DNA from: Snodgrassella alvi
GTDB taxonomy: Bacteria > Pseudomonadota > Gammaproteobacteria > Burkholderiales > Neisseriaceae
Length of the DNA: 37,177 bases
NCBI RefSeq assembly: GCF_002777855.1
Contig: NZ_MEIK01000012.1
Span: 1-37,177 of the forward strand
Direction: 5' to 3'
This document shows, in pieces, positions 7,288 through 16,790 of this stretch (position 1 is its first letter; every line of letters begins with the position of its first letter). Position numbers and translations under genes: made by a program. The notes beneath the pieces are model-generated. The model saw nothing but the letters and a program-made list of their open reading frames with translations, did no database searches and was not told the origin of the DNA.

Positions 7288-9765
7288 ATGAAATCTATTC
7301 ATCCGCCATCGAAACTTAAAGCTTTAATGCTGGGAGTGCTAAGTTCTTTATCAGTTTATAGTATGGCTGCAGTAACGATATGCCCTGCTATAGATGGCTG
7401 CGAATTTAATCCTTCTGAAATTAATAGTAATAAAATAGTTATTGCTGCGGGTCAATACCGGAATGGCATACCTACTGTAGAGGAATTTAAAAAATTATTT
7501 AATGAAGATGATGTTCCTGGGGATACATATCATCGAAATTTGACTGTGCTTAATATTGGCTATATACCTGAATCAACAACTTTAGGACAGCAGGTGGAAT
7601 TTTCGCCAAACACTGAAATTATCGTTGATTCATCGTTTTTGAATAATGCTGAATATGGACCATTTAGACAGGATATTGAATATACAGGGGTTCGTTTCAA
7701 TTCAGAAAAAGGTACTACAAAATTTGTGATACCGAAGGGCGTGCATTTTAGTTTGCAGGGTCAGCCAAAAGAATTAGAGTTTGGTATTACTGGCGTGAGT
7801 CTAGATGGCGGTTATTTAAATTCAAATGCGGATTTTTCTATTACTGCGCCAAATTCTAATGCTTATGATATTGGATGGGGTACAGCAGACATTTCTAATT
7901 CTGTAATTAATCTTGGCAAAAATAGTGATTTTTCCACAGCAATTTATTTAGGTGGTGAATATGATAATAAAGAAGCGGTAACTAATATAAATAATTTAGA
8001 AATAGATGGGGCAGGTTATGGAAATGGTGGTATTGCGTTGGCAGGAATTGGTAATAAGAATATTAGAGCCAATGTTACTAATACGAAAATAAATCTTACC
8101 AATCCCTTCAGCGAAGCTTTCTTTTTCAATAATGGGGGAATCATTGATGTTGCAAATAGTAAAGTACAGGCTGGAATAGGTATAGCCTTACAATCTACTC
8201 AGGATTACGCTTCTGAAAATATATTCAATATAAAAAATAGTAGCCTGACTGGCCAAAATGCACTACTTGGTGTCAATGACCACCGATATTATCCCGCAGA
8301 TGCGACGGAGGATGATGCTATAGGTGATGCTGAAGTGGCTGCGCTTCAGCCCTTTACCTTAACTGCAGATAATTCAACGTTAGCAGGACGAGTTTATATC
8401 GATCAAGATCCATCTCTGGCACCTAAGATTACATTTAATCTAAATAATGGTACATCATGGCTGATTAACGGTAATAGTGTACTGGATGAACTGAATATTC
8501 ATGATTCGACTGTTTCTTTCAGCAACGATGGGAAATTCAAAACACTAAAGATTAATGGCGATTTAACTGGTAATAATAGCCAGTTTAATATGAATACCAG
8601 TCTGGCTGATGGCAAATCAGATAAAATAGAAATTCACGGTCAGGTACATGGCCAGCATAGAATCAGTGTGTCTGATAGTCGCAAACGCCCCAAAACACCG
8701 AATGGGCAAGTGACGCTGGTAGAGTCTGAGGGTGGTGATGGTTCCTTTTCGATGGTGCAGCCCTATGTTGATGCGGGTAAGTATCGTTATTTCTTCCATC
8801 AGAATGGCAATAATTGGATTCTGAGTAATGATAATGGTGCTGCTTCATCTGGTGGTAGCCACCATGGACCACAGTATGAGATCAGTGATTTTGCTAATTC
8901 ATTGATCAGTATGCGCCAGGCAGCGAGCCAGTATATTTATCAGATGCAAGAACCGTTAAATACACGTTTTATGCGCCGTAAAGATCAGTCTGTTGCTAAT
9001 AATCTGTGGCTGGACAGTAATTATGCCAATAACCATTTCGATAGTGTGGGTACTAATGATGGATTGGCTACTTCAGGCTTTAAACAAAAATCTTATAGTC
9101 TGCAATTAGGTTATGATCATCTGCTGCCGCTGGGAAATGAAAACAATCAGATATATTTAGGGGGGGTGGTAGGCCAAGGCCATTCCAGTGTGGATTTTTA
9201 TGGCAACTATAAAAATGGTAACCTGAAAGCGCTGACAGCAGGAATTTATGCTGGCTGGAACCATACCAGCGGCTGGTTTGCTGATGCTGCCTATCGTTAC
9301 AGCCATTTGAAAGCCAGTGCCAGCAAGATGGATAACACAACATGGCATAGTAATAGTTTTAGTGCAGATGTTGGTAAAGATTTTTCCTTGGCAGATAAGT
9401 GGGTAGTTACGCCTAAAGCTGGTATGACATTCGGACGTTTGTCTGGAGATGCATACAACAGTAGTACCACTTTTTACCGTAGCCAGCTTGGGGCGGCAGT
9501 TAGAACTTCAGTAGCTCTGAATAAAATAACGCTCCATCCATATGCAGGTGCTTACTGGTCGCATGATAAGAACAGTTTGGGGCATGCTTTTGTAGATGAC
9601 AGTAATATGCGTATTGCCGGTGCAGGTAATAGTGGTTTGTATGAAGCTGGTCTGGGTATGGACTTTAATGCGAGTAGTCATGCAGATTTAAAACTGGATT
9701 ACGCCAATGGTCAGCATACAGAGCAGAAATTTGGTATCAATATGAATTATCGTTATTCGTGGTAA
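7288..9765 (+). CDS. Classical (type Va) autotransporter, probable adhesin
   Basis: The protein has 825 residues. An N-terminal signal peptide (basic SKLK, hydrophobic ALMLGVLSSLSVYSMA, cleavage near residue 27) is followed by a passenger of about 500 residues rich in Asn, Ser, Thr and Gly. Regularly spaced short strands (for example SNSVINLGKNSDFS, VNINNLEIDGAG-type runs) are typical of a right-handed beta-helix. Residues ~530-825 form the translocator: a helix (ANSLISMRQAASQYIY) and then about twelve amphipathic strands rich in Tyr/Gly, ending YRYSW with the terminal aromatic residue expected for outer-membrane barrels. No serine-protease motif is seen, so adhesion or biofilm formation is more likely than proteolysis. 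Two cysteines (32 and 38) sit just after the signal peptide and could form a small disulfide loop. It is a single-gene transcript, bounded by terminators on both sides. Confidence 0.92.
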   Translation: MKSIHPPSKLKALMLGVLSSLSVYSMAAVTICPAIDGCEFNPSEINSNKIVIAAGQYRNGIPTVEEFKKLFNEDDVPGDTYHRNLTVLNIGYIPESTTLGQQVEFSPNTEIIVDSSFLNNAEYGPFRQDIEYTGVRFNSEKGTTKFVIPKGVHFSLQGQPKELEFGITGVSLDGGYLNSNADFSITAPNSNAYDIGWGTADISNSVINLGKNSDFSTAIYLGGEYDNKEAVTNINNLEIDGAGYGNGGIALAGIGNKNIRANVTNTKINLTNPFSEAFFFNNGGIIDVANSKVQAGIGIALQSTQDYASENIFNIKNSSLTGQNALLGVNDHRYYPADATEDDAIGDAEVAALQPFTLTADNSTLAGRVYIDQDPSLAPKITFNLNNGTSWLINGNSVLDELNIHDSTVSFSNDGKFKTLKINGDLTGNNSQFNMNTSLADGKSDKIEIHGQVHGQHRISVSDSRKRPKTPNGQVTLVESEGGDGSFSMVQPYVDAGKYRYFFHQNGNNWILSNDNGAASSGGSHHGPQYEISDFANSLISMRQAASQYIYQMQEPLNTRFMRRKDQSVANNLWLDSNYANNHFDSVGTNDGLATSGFKQKSYSLQLGYDHLLPLGNENNQIYLGGVVGQGHSSVDFYGNYKNGNLKALTAGIYAGWNHTSGWFADAAYRYSHLKASASKMDNTTWHSNSFSADVGKDFSLADKWVVTPKAGMTFGRLSGDAYNSSTTFYRSQLGAAVRTSVALNKITLHPYAGAYWSHDKNSLGHAFVDDSNMRIAGAGNSGLYEAGLGMDFNASSHADLKLDYANGQHTEQKFGINMNYRYSW

Positions 9766-9784
9766 GCCATTATATTTTTGTTAA

Positions 9785-9811
9785 TGCGCCGGTTTTCCGG
9801 CGCATTTTTTA
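9785..9811 (+). terminator. Rho-independent terminator after the autotransporter gene
   Basis: An 8-bp GC-rich stem (TGCGCCGG / CCGGCGCA) with a TTTT loop and a run of T at 9805-9810. It lies 19 nt past the autotransporter stop, and its T-tract abuts the stop codon of the convergent pgl gene. The reverse strand lacks a good T-run, so it acts mainly on plus-strand transcripts. Confidence 0.92.
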
Positions 9812-10507
9812 TTGAGCCAGATATATTTGTAAAGGTAGCTTCTGCTGGTGTAGAACTGCACGTATGGGCATGTCGTTAATATTTTTGCCGGCAAGTGCTT
9901 GTTCTAATACCTGCTGTTGTTTTTTCCCGTTTAATTGCAGATATAAATGGCGGCTGTTGAGGATAACCGGTAAGGTCAGTGAAATACGATCATGAGGGGC
10001 GGTAAGAGGTTTCATATCGATTACCAGTCTGTCAGATTGCATGTCTATTCCTTTATACAGATTTTCTGCGTGCGGAAACAATGATGCAGTATGACCGTCA
10101 TCGCCCATTCCCAAAACCAATGCATCAATAGGTAAGGGTAGTGATTGCTGAAGGCGTGTCTGAATTTCATCCACGCCATCATAGGGATTTTCAGCAATAG
10201 TTTTGAGGCTAATGAAATGCGCGTCCTTTGCTTTATTTTGTAATAAATGAGTATGAATTAGACGCTCATTACTGTCTTCGTGATGTTTGTCTACCCAACG
10301 TTCATCAACAAGGGTTATGTAAACTTGATTCCACGCTATCTGTGCCTGACTGAGAATCTGAAAGAGTTCAACAGGTGTCGGGCCTCCGGATACTGCCAGT
10401 GAGGCTTTACTGCGCAAATTAATTGCATCTTGCAGGTTGGCAGTAATGGCTGTGGCCAATGCTGTATTCATTGCAGTAGGGGTGTCAAAAAGATGTAACT
10501 GATACAT
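9809..10507 (-). CDS. pgl: 6-phosphogluconolactonase
   Basis: The protein has 232 residues, the normal size for the DevB/Pgl family. It hydrolyses 6-phosphogluconolactone to 6-phosphogluconate in the oxidative pentose phosphate pathway, in the cytoplasm. Family motifs are visible: SGGPTPVELF near residues 40-50, VYITLVDERWV (residues 62-72) followed by SNERLIHTHLL, and ALVLGMGDDGHTASLFP. The start is supported by a strong ggaggcaagc ribosome binding site. It stands alone here; zwf and edd are not adjacent. It is convergent with the autotransporter gene. Confidence 0.93.
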   Translation of the reverse strand: MYQLHLFDTPTAMNTALATAITANLQDAINLRSKASLAVSGGPTPVELFQILSQAQIAWNQVYITLVDERWVDKHHEDSNERLIHTHLLQNKAKDAHFISLKTIAENPYDGVDEIQTRLQQSLPLPIDALVLGMGDDGHTASLFPHAENLYKGIDMQSDRLVIDMKPLTAPHDRISLTLPVILNSRHLYLQLNGKKQQQVLEQALAGKNINDMPIRAVLHQQKLPLQIYLAQ

Positions 10508-11020
10508 GCTTGCCTCCGATAATAATGGATATGCATTCGGTTTTATTACAAATTTCTTTTTCTTTTATCAAATAAATATTATTTGCTTTCAATTGGTTAA
10601 TAAGTTGTGTTTGCGGATAATTATTGTTAAAGGTCAATATTGTTTGTGATAAATAACGGTATGGGTCTTTATTAGAATATCTGATTTTGTAGTGAGTTGA
10701 GATTGATTACGGCAACTGTCGGATTATTAAGATATTGTCATAAATATTTTTAAGACTAATAAAAATTTTAATGTGAATGGGGTTAAGGCTACGGAAAGCT
10801 TAGGCTGATGGTGTTAAGTTATCGCTGTTACCGAAAGTTTTTTTGTAATTAATTTGTTTGATTGTTAGTTCGGAGGGGGTTTTACGTGTCAAACTCGCTG
10901 TTTTGTCTTAGAATAGGCGGTTAATTTTTATTTGTTATTGCCTGAATTTTATAACTTGTTTGATGTTTCAGGTAGGGCAGTAGTTTATTGAGAATTACTG
11001 CGTATGGTATGAGGATGCAT
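10508..11020. other. Divergent intergenic region between pgl and lysS
   Basis: About 510 bp, AT-rich, with no credible gene on either strand. It must hold promoters for pgl (leftward) and lysS (rightward). A possible lysS promoter is listed separately. No tRNA or riboswitch was recognised. Confidence 0.5.
10887..10914 (+). promoter_or_regulatory. Possible sigma-70 promoter for lysS
   Basis: A TAGAAT -10-like hexamer (10909-10914) lies 16 nt after TGTCAA (10887-10892), about 107 nt before the lysS start. The -35 match is poor, so this is a tentative assignment. Confidence 0.28.
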
Positions 11021-12544
11021 ATGAGCGAACAGCAGAATGCGCCGGCGGCGGCCGCGCATGAAGAACAACTGGATGAAAACCAGATTATGGCCCATCGCCG
11101 TGAGAAGCTGGCGGCAATTCGTGCTGAGGGGATTGCTTTTCCGAATGATTTCAAACGTGATGCTTTTGCTGGTGATTTACACCAGCAATTTGAGCAGTTT
11201 GATAAGGATGAGCTGGCGAACAAAGCTATTCCAGTAAAGGTAGCTGGGCGAATTATGCTGAAACGTCATATGGGTAAGGCTAGCTTTGCCACAATTCAGG
11301 ATATGACTGGGCGTATTCAGCTGTATATTAATAATCAGGGTGTTGGTGAAGAACTGCACGATGCGTTTAAGCACTGGGATTTGGGTGATATTGTCGGTGC
11401 TGAAGGTGAGCTGATGAAAACCAATCATGGCGAACTGACTGTTCGAGTTTCTGGCCTACGCTTACTGACTAAATCATTGCGCCCATTGCCTGATAAATTC
11501 CATGGACTGGCTGATCAAGAGCAGAAATATCGGCAGCGTTATGTGGATTTGATTACGAATGAACAGACGCGGGATACGTTTGTTAAACGCAGCCGGATTA
11601 TTCAGGCTGTGCGGAATGTGATGGTTAGCGAGCGTTATTTGGAAGTGGAAACGCCGATGATGCATCCGATTCCGGGTGGAGCAACGGCGAAGCCGTTTGT
11701 GACGCACCACAATGCCCTCGATATGGATCTGTTTTTGCGTGTAGCTCCTGAGTTGTATTTGAAACGACTGGTGGTAGGTGGTCTGGAAAGGGTGTTTGAA
11801 ATCAACCGCAATTTCCGAAATGAAGGTATGAGTACCCGCCATAATCCTGAATTTACCATGATGGAATTTTATGAAGCATATGGTGATTATCAGCGCATGA
11901 TGGATATGACGGAAAAGGTTATTCGTGCTGCTGCTATTGAGGCTACTGGTAGCGCTGTTGTAAGTTATAACGGAAAAAATGTGGATTTAAGCCAGCCGTT
12001 TGCTCGGATGACTATTGTTGAAGCAATTAAACATTTCAATCCGCAATATCTAGATGCGCAACTGGCTGATGCTGAATGGCTAAAAACTGAAATTAAAAAG
12101 CTGGGCGGAGCCTTACCGGTTTCTCAGGCTGTAGGCAGTTTACAGCTGGCCTTGTTTGAGGAGTGTGCTGAAGCGCAGCTATGGCAGCCGACATTTATTG
12201 TAGATTATCCGGTAGAAGTGTCACCGCTGGCACGCGCGTCTGATACCAAACCAGGTTTGACCGAACGTTTTGAGCTGTTTGTGGTTGGACGTGAATTGGC
12301 AAATGGATATTCAGAATTAAATGACCCAGAAGATCAGGCAGCACGTTTCCGTGAGCAGGTAGCACAGTTGGATGCTGGAGACGATGAGGCCATGCATTTT
12401 GATGCAGATTATATTCGTGCGATGGAATATGGTTTACCTCCTACGGGTGGTTGTGGCATTGGCATGGATCGTTTGATTATGCTCTTGACTGATGCACAGA
12501 CAATACGGGATGTAATTCTGTTTCCGCAAATGCGCTTGGCGTAA
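11021..12544 (+). CDS. lysS: Lysyl-tRNA synthetase, class II
   Basis: The protein has 507 residues and charges tRNA-Lys with lysine in the cytoplasm. The start at ATG 11021 ([10 protein letters not shown]) is preferred because GAGG lies 6 nt upstream; an in-frame TTG at 10988 would add 11 residues without a ribosome binding site. The N-terminal OB-fold anticodon domain covers roughly residues 55-165 ([16 protein letters not shown]). The class IIb catalytic domain follows, with motif 2 around [15 protein letters not shown] and motif 3 at [13 protein letters not shown] near the C-terminus. The length is normal and nothing is missing. It appears monocistronic and ends in a bidirectional-looking terminator shared with fxsA. 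Confidence 0.97.
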   Translation: MSEQQNAPAAAAHEEQLDENQIMAHRREKLAAIRAEGIAFPNDFKRDAFAGDLHQQFEQFDKDELANKAIPVKVAGRIMLKRHMGKASFATIQDMTGRIQLYINNQGVGEELHDAFKHWDLGDIVGAEGELMKTNHGELTVRVSGLRLLTKSLRPLPDKFHGLADQEQKYRQRYVDLITNEQTRDTFVKRSRIIQAVRNVMVSERYLEVETPMMHPIPGGATAKPFVTHHNALDMDLFLRVAPELYLKRLVVGGLERVFEINRNFRNEGMSTRHNPEFTMMEFYEAYGDYQRMMDMTEKVIRAAAIEATGSAVVSYNGKNVDLSQPFARMTIVEAIKHFNPQYLDAQLADAEWLKTEIKKLGGALPVSQAVGSLQLALFEECAEAQLWQPTFIVDYPVEVSPLARASDTKPGLTERFELFVVGRELANGYSELNDPEDQAARFREQVAQLDAGDDEAMHFDADYIRAMEYGLPPTGGCGIGMDRLIMLLTDAQTIRDVILFPQMRLA

Positions 12545-12556
12545 ATAATTTGGAAG

Positions 12557-12597
12557 AAAAAAGCCGCCGGCTGAATGCTGTGCGGCTTTTGTTTTTT
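12557..12597 (+). terminator. Terminator between convergent lysS and fxsA
   Basis: The stem AAAAGCCGC / GCGGCTTTT (12559-12567 with 12582-12590) has a 14-nt loop and a T-rich tail to 12597. The A-run on the left gives a T-run on the opposite strand, so it may terminate in both directions. Confidence 0.8.
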
Positions 12598-12602
12598 ACA
12601 GG

Positions 12603-13058
12603 TTATTCATGTGGCAGCTGCTGATTGTTGTGTGGGTGCTGTACATTGTCTGTTTCAACGGTGAATTCTCCTTCAATAATGTCACCACGCTCTGGTTGAG
12701 ACTGGCCGGTAAAAGGATTGTTGTTTGTGCTGTTTAATGGCTTACCACTGATGGGCAAGAGCAATAATATAGCGATAATGTCTGATACGAAGCCTGGGCT
12801 GATAAGCATGATGGCAGCAAGTACATAACGCAGCGGCCATAGTAACTGGTAAAGTGAAACTTTGCTGCCGGTACGGATGGTTGCTATGGCAAGAAATAGT
12901 CCAGATACACCGATATTGCGCAGCATAAAAATGCCGCATGCTATCGATAGAATGATAATCAGCAAAGTCCAGCCTGCACCAATCAGATTGCTGACCATAA
13001 TAATGGAAATTACTTCCAATGCTGCCAGTATCAGTATAGCCCAGCTCAAATATCGCAT
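12603..13058 (-). CDS. fxsA: FxsA family inner-membrane protein
   Basis: The protein has 151 residues. It has four hydrophobic stretches (ILILAALEVISIIMV, GAGWTLLIIILSIACG, then about residues 80-98 and 92-110) with the family segment RYVLAAIMLISPGFVSDIIA-like sequence and a hydrophilic C-terminal tail of about 45 residues. FxsA proteins are small membrane proteins; in E. coli the family affects phage T7 exclusion, but the general function is unclear. The start has agggaaactt 8 nt upstream. It is convergent with lysS and divergent from nlpD. Confidence 0.88.
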   Translation of the reverse strand: MRYLSWAILILAALEVISIIMVSNLIGAGWTLLIIILSIACGIFMLRNIGVSGLFLAIATIRTGSKVSLYQLLWPLRYVLAAIMLISPGFVSDIIAILLLLPISGKPLNSTNNNPFTGQSQPERGDIIEGEFTVETDNVQHPHNNQQLPHE

Positions 13059-13122
13059 GTAAGTTTCCCTTAATTAAGCAATAACAGTTTTTACAGATGG
13101 TTGCGGGTTGGAGGAATTCAAT

Positions 13123-13182
13123 ATGGACATCTTAAAACAGTCTGTTTATTGTTGGCATGCAGACCGTTGCAGGACGATGTGA
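13123..13182 (+). CDS. Possible 19-codon leader peptide upstream of nlpD
   Basis: The reading frame ATG...TGA encodes MDILKQSVYCWHADRCRTM. It is preceded by GGAGGA at 13110-13115, seven nt before the ATG, the best ribosome binding site in the neighbourhood. The frame is tiny and the peptide resembles nothing I know. It ends 82 nt before the nlpD-like start. It could be a translated leader or small protein, or a chance match. Coding cannot be shown from one sequence. Confidence 0.3.
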   Translation: MDILKQSVYCWHADRCRTM

Positions 13183-13264
13183 GGGCAAAGCTATGTTAAT
13201 ATCAACCTCAGATTAGCTTTAGTCGTTATGCTATACGGATGTGTGTTGCGGCTAGGATGGAGTA

Positions 13265-14002
13265 ATGAAGCAGATAGAAATAGGGTCTGTAATGATTAGA
13301 AGGTTTAGTTTATATCTGATTTATTGTCTAGCGATAGCGCTGAGTGGTTGCAAAAGTAGTGGTTCGATAAATGCACCAGTGATGAGTGGCAGCGCTCAAA
13401 ATGGTTATTATCGTGTACAGCATGGCGATACCTTATACAGAATTGGGTTACGCTTTAATCAGAATGTTAATACGCTGGTGCGTTGGAATAATTTGGCAAA
13501 TGCAAATGCAATTGAGGTAGGGCAGCTGATTCGTGTGCGTAAACCGGTAGGGGGTTCGCGTAAGAACACAGTAAAAAGACAGTCGTCAGGAAATGTGGTG
13601 CGTCAGCCAGCACCAGTTGCTGTTAGTAATGCCGCTCCTGATATCAGCCTGCAATGGCCGGTGCGCGGGAGGGTGATTAGTATGTTTAACGGTCAGACGC
13701 AAAAGGGGATTGATATTGCTGGTAACCGTGGAACACCAATTAAAGCTGCGGCTGCAGGTACTGTACAGTATGCTGGTGATGAGCTGCGTGGGTATGGCAG
13801 GCTGATACTGATTAAACACAGCAATACTACCATGACGGCTTATGCATATAATGACTCTCTGAATGTCCGTAATGGACAAAGAGTGCAGGCAGGTCAGACC
13901 ATTGCCACGATGGGTGACAGTGGAACGAGCGGTGTAAAACTGCATTTTGAAATACGGGTAAACAGTCAGGCTGTGAATCCTATGCGATATTTACCGGAAT
14001 AA
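13265..14002 (+). CDS. nlpD: NlpD-like lipoprotein: LysM plus degenerate M23 domain
   Basis: The protein has 245 residues. The N-terminal lipoprotein signal ends in a lipobox (ALSGC, Cys29). Start ATG 13265 has agga 7 nt upstream; an internal ATG at 13292 would give a shorter but complete lipoprotein signal. LysM occupies about residues 48-92 (YYRVQHGDTLYRIG), a basic linker follows, then an M23/LytM-fold domain from about 130 to the end (KGIDIAGNRGTPIKA, LHFEIR). The zinc-ligand His of the usual HxGxD motif is replaced (QKGID) and the second site reads AYAYN rather than AYAHN. As in E. coli NlpD, it is therefore expected not to cut peptidoglycan but to activate an AmiC-type amidase during cell separation. 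Confidence 0.88.
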   Translation: MKQIEIGSVMIRRFSLYLIYCLAIALSGCKSSGSINAPVMSGSAQNGYYRVQHGDTLYRIGLRFNQNVNTLVRWNNLANANAIEVGQLIRVRKPVGGSRKNTVKRQSSGNVVRQPAPVAVSNAAPDISLQWPVRGRVISMFNGQTQKGIDIAGNRGTPIKAAAAGTVQYAGDELRGYGRLILIKHSNTTMTAYAYNDSLNVRNGQRVQAGQTIATMGDSGTSGVKLHFEIRVNSQAVNPMRYLPE

Positions 14003-14111
14003 TTCAATACGGCTAGCTGGTGTGCTTGCCCATAAGTGTTTTTATAGGCCTAAGCACGAAGTTGATCAAATGGATTTTAATCTATAATAGGGCAAAGATT
14101 AAGGAAGCATT

Positions 14112-14897
14112 ATGAAAGAACATCGTGCCCGTAAGCGGTTCGGACAGAATTTTCTGCAAGATAAAAGTATTATTCAGGATATTGTGCGTGCAGTACGTCC
14201 TCAGCCGGCAGATACAGTAATTGAGATTGGTCCCGGGCTGGCCGCTATTACAGAGCCATTGGCTAAAGCGGTGGATAAACTGCATGTAATTGAGATTGAC
14301 CGAGATATTGTAGCGCGTTTACGTACATTACCTTTTGCTTCGAAGCTGGAAATCTATGAGGGTGATGTACTGCAGTTTGATTTTGCGAGTGTGCCTGGGC
14401 GAAAAAAAATAGTAGGCAATTTACCTTATAATATTTCAACACCGTTGTTATTTCGCTTTGGTGAGTATGTTGATGAGATTGTAGACATGCATTTTATGCT
14501 GCAAAAGGAAGTAGTCGAGCGCATGGTGGCGGAGGCCGGTAGTAATGATTACGGGCGTTTAAGTGTGATGTTGCAGTATTTTTTTGAAATGGAAAATTTA
14601 CTGGATGTGCCACCTCAGGCATTTAACCCTGCTCCAAAAGTTGATTCAGCGGTAGTGAGAATGATTCCACAACGCGGGCGTATCGGAATTGCGCAGGATT
14701 TTCAGCATTTTTCGGCTTTGGTTAAACAGGCTTTCCAGCAACGACGTAAGACCATTCATAATAATCTGAAGGAGTGGGTGGATGATGCCAGATTAATAGA
14801 TGTAGGCATTGATCCAGGTTGGCGACCAGAGCGAATTAAACCCGAGCTTTATGTGGCTTTGAGTAATATTTTGTTGGACAATGGCGCGTGTATTTGA
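14112..14897 (+). CDS. rsmA: 16S rRNA (adenine1518/1519-N6,N6)-dimethyltransferase
   Basis: The protein has 261 residues. RsmA (KsgA) dimethylates two adjacent adenines in helix 45 of 16S rRNA late in small-subunit assembly. It begins with the typical [14 protein letters not shown], then the SAM-binding [10 protein letters not shown] (about residues 37-46), VIEIDRD, the catalytic NLPYN motif, and the C-terminal [13 protein letters not shown]. The length is normal. The start follows aaggaagcatt. It is followed after 37 nt by an ABC ATPase gene on the same strand, so the two may be co-transcribed. Confidence 0.96.
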   Translation: MKEHRARKRFGQNFLQDKSIIQDIVRAVRPQPADTVIEIGPGLAAITEPLAKAVDKLHVIEIDRDIVARLRTLPFASKLEIYEGDVLQFDFASVPGRKKIVGNLPYNISTPLLFRFGEYVDEIVDMHFMLQKEVVERMVAEAGSNDYGRLSVMLQYFFEMENLLDVPPQAFNPAPKVDSAVVRMIPQRGRIGIAQDFQHFSALVKQAFQQRRKTIHNNLKEWVDDARLIDVGIDPGWRPERIKPELYVALSNILLDNGACI

Positions 14898-14934
14898 ATA
14901 ACTAATACCGTCTGTTCCATGATGTGGGGAATAC

Positions 14935-15663
14935 ATGATTGAATTTAAAAACGTCCATAAGTGGTTTAAGGACTTACATGTTATTAATGGTGTGAATCTT
15001 AATGTCAGCCAGGGTGAAGTAGTGGTGGTTTGCGGTCCGTCTGGAAGCGGAAAATCCACCTTGATCCGTACTGTGAATCAGTTAGAAAAAATCCAGCAAG
15101 GTGAAATCTGGGTTGATGGAATTAACGTGGCCGACCCTAAGGCTGATTTAAACCGAGTACGTACAGAAGTTGGATTCGTATTCCAGCATTTCAATCTATA
15201 TCCACATCTGACGGTACTGGAAAATATTATTTTGTCACCGATGAAGGTGAAAAAACAAAGCCGTGCTCAGGCTGAAGCGAAAGCTCAAGAGTTATTGACT
15301 AAGGTGGGACTGGCGCATAAGTGTGATGCTTATCCGCAGCAGTTATCCGGCGGACAGCAACAGCGCGTAGCGATTGCACGTGGTCTGGCTATGGAACCAA
15401 GGGTAATGTTGTTTGACGAACCTACCTCTGCTCTTGATCCAGAAATGATTGGTGAAGTACTTAAAGTAATGAAAGATTTGGCACTTAGTGGTATGACCAT
15501 GATGGTGGTCACCCATGAGATGGGTTTTGCCCGTGAAGTGGCCGACAGAGTGGTATTTATTGATCATGGTGAAATTGTTGAAGAGGCTGCTCCTGAAGAG
15601 TTTTTCTTACATCCGCAGCATGAGCGTGCGCAACAATTTTTGAATCAGTTGTTAACACATTAG
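14935..15663 (+). CDS. glnQ: Polar amino-acid ABC transporter ATP-binding protein (GlnQ/HisP type)
   Basis: The protein has 242 residues, all one nucleotide-binding domain: Walker [10 protein letters not shown] (about 34-42), Q-loop [13 protein letters not shown], signature LSGGQQQR, Walker [15 protein letters not shown], and switch His in VTHEMG. The [12 protein letters not shown] and [11 protein letters not shown] features are typical of the polar amino-acid uptake family (glutamine/glutamate/histidine). It would energise uptake from the inner face of the membrane. No permease or binding-protein gene is adjacent, so its partners must be encoded elsewhere; the symbol is therefore a family label. 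Ribosome binding site ggggaatac. A strong terminator follows. Confidence 0.9.
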   Translation: MIEFKNVHKWFKDLHVINGVNLNVSQGEVVVVCGPSGSGKSTLIRTVNQLEKIQQGEIWVDGINVADPKADLNRVRTEVGFVFQHFNLYPHLTVLENIILSPMKVKKQSRAQAEAKAQELLTKVGLAHKCDAYPQQLSGGQQQRVAIARGLAMEPRVMLFDEPTSALDPEMIGEVLKVMKDLALSGMTMMVVTHEMGFAREVADRVVFIDHGEIVEEAAPEEFFLHPQHERAQQFLNQLLTH

Positions 15664-15729
15664 CATAATTTATCTTCTGGCTGGTTGTTGATGGTTTTTA
15701 GCTGCTGAAAAAATTGAGAATACAGAATT

Positions 15730-15772
15730 ATGATGCCCCTTTTCATAAAGATGATAAGGGGCATCATTTTTT
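15730..15772 (+). terminator. Rho-independent terminator after glnQ
   Basis: A perfect 12-bp stem (ATGATGCCCCTT / AAGGGGCATCAT) with a 14-nt loop and a run of T (15767-15772). It ends the rsmA-glnQ transcript 67 nt past the glnQ stop. Confidence 0.92.
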
Positions 15773-15849
15773 AAAACTGTAAATTTGAAATATTAAGAGT
15801 TTTTGAAGGGAAGGTAGTTTATGTTTTTAATTTCTGTTTTGGCTTAGGA

Positions 15850-16683
15850 TTAATATCCTAAACGCTGACAGATTGTTGAGACTAAACCAGCCTGATTTAA
15901 AGTATAGAAATGCAAACTAGGTGCACCCTGCTGTAGTAAATGGTCACACATTTCAGTAACCACATCCAAACCAAGGGCTTTAATTGATGCGGTATCGTCG
16001 GCGTAGGATTGCAGTTTTAACCGTAGCCAGCGAGGAATTTCGGCACCACAGGTTTCAGAAAAACGGGCTAGTTTTGAGAAACTGGCAATCGGCATGATGC
16101 CGGGAATAATTGGAATATTGACCCCACGGCTTTGTACTTCATCTACGAACCAAAAATAGCTGTCTGCATTAAAGAAATATTGGGTGATGGCCGAATCGGC
16201 ACCAGCTTGACATTTTTTTACGAAATGATTGATATCGTCTTCGGCACTGCGCGATTGTGGATGAAATTCTGGATAGGCTGCTATTTCTATGTGAAACCAG
16301 TCGCCAAATTCTTGCCGGATAAGTCCTACCAATTCATTTGCATATCGTAGCCCCTGATGTCCAAATCCGACTCCAGATGGAACATCGCCACGTAAAGCCA
16401 CAATATGGCGGATACCCATATCTTTATAGGTCTGAAGCAGACTGGTCATTTCTTCGCGACTGGCTCCGATACAGGCAAGATGCGGAGCTGCAGCCACGCC
16501 ATCGTTCATGATATCGGTGATGGTCTGAAGTGTACCGGCACGAGTGGTGCCACCAGCTCCATAAGTGCATGAAAAATATTCAGGTTGATATTGGCTGAGT
16601 TGTTTGCGGGTAATACTCAGTTTCCGCCGCCCCTCTTCGGTACGCGGTGGAAAAAATTCAAAACTCAGCGGTGTAAAACTCAT
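15850..16683 (-). CDS. metF: Methylenetetrahydrofolate reductase
   Basis: The protein has 277 residues. MetF is a cytoplasmic FAD enzyme that reduces 5,10-methylene-THF to 5-methyl-THF for methionine synthesis. Family features: SFEFFPPRTEEGRRKL (residues 7-22), FSCTYGAGG, HIVALRGDVPSG near residues 93-104, ITQYFFNADSYFWFVDE and IPIIPGIMPI. The length is normal for the bacterial single-domain enzyme. It reads away from ntrX with a 166-nt gap that contains an inverted repeat matching the MetR operator pattern, so it probably has its own methionine-regulated promoter rather than being part of the ntrYX operon. Confidence 0.96.
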   Translation of the reverse strand: MSFTPLSFEFFPPRTEEGRRKLSITRKQLSQYQPEYFSCTYGAGGTTRAGTLQTITDIMNDGVAAAPHLACIGASREEMTSLLQTYKDMGIRHIVALRGDVPSGVGFGHQGLRYANELVGLIRQEFGDWFHIEIAAYPEFHPQSRSAEDDINHFVKKCQAGADSAITQYFFNADSYFWFVDEVQSRGVNIPIIPGIMPIASFSKLARFSETCGAEIPRWLRLKLQSYADDTASIKALGLDVVTEMCDHLLQQGAPSLHFYTLNQAGLVSTICQRLGY

Positions 16684-16790
16684 GATTGAACAGCCTCTCC
16701 AGTTGTTATAGGTAGATATCTAACCATAACGTTTCAGGCAAGGCCAATCAATGCTTTATGTACATATTTTCTTTGAAAAATTCGATGCTT

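Noticed and set aside
10790-10860. Possible small RNA with T-rich end (taccgaaagttttttt)
   Set aside because: No stable stem precedes the T-run; the best pairing I could draw is only three to four base pairs.
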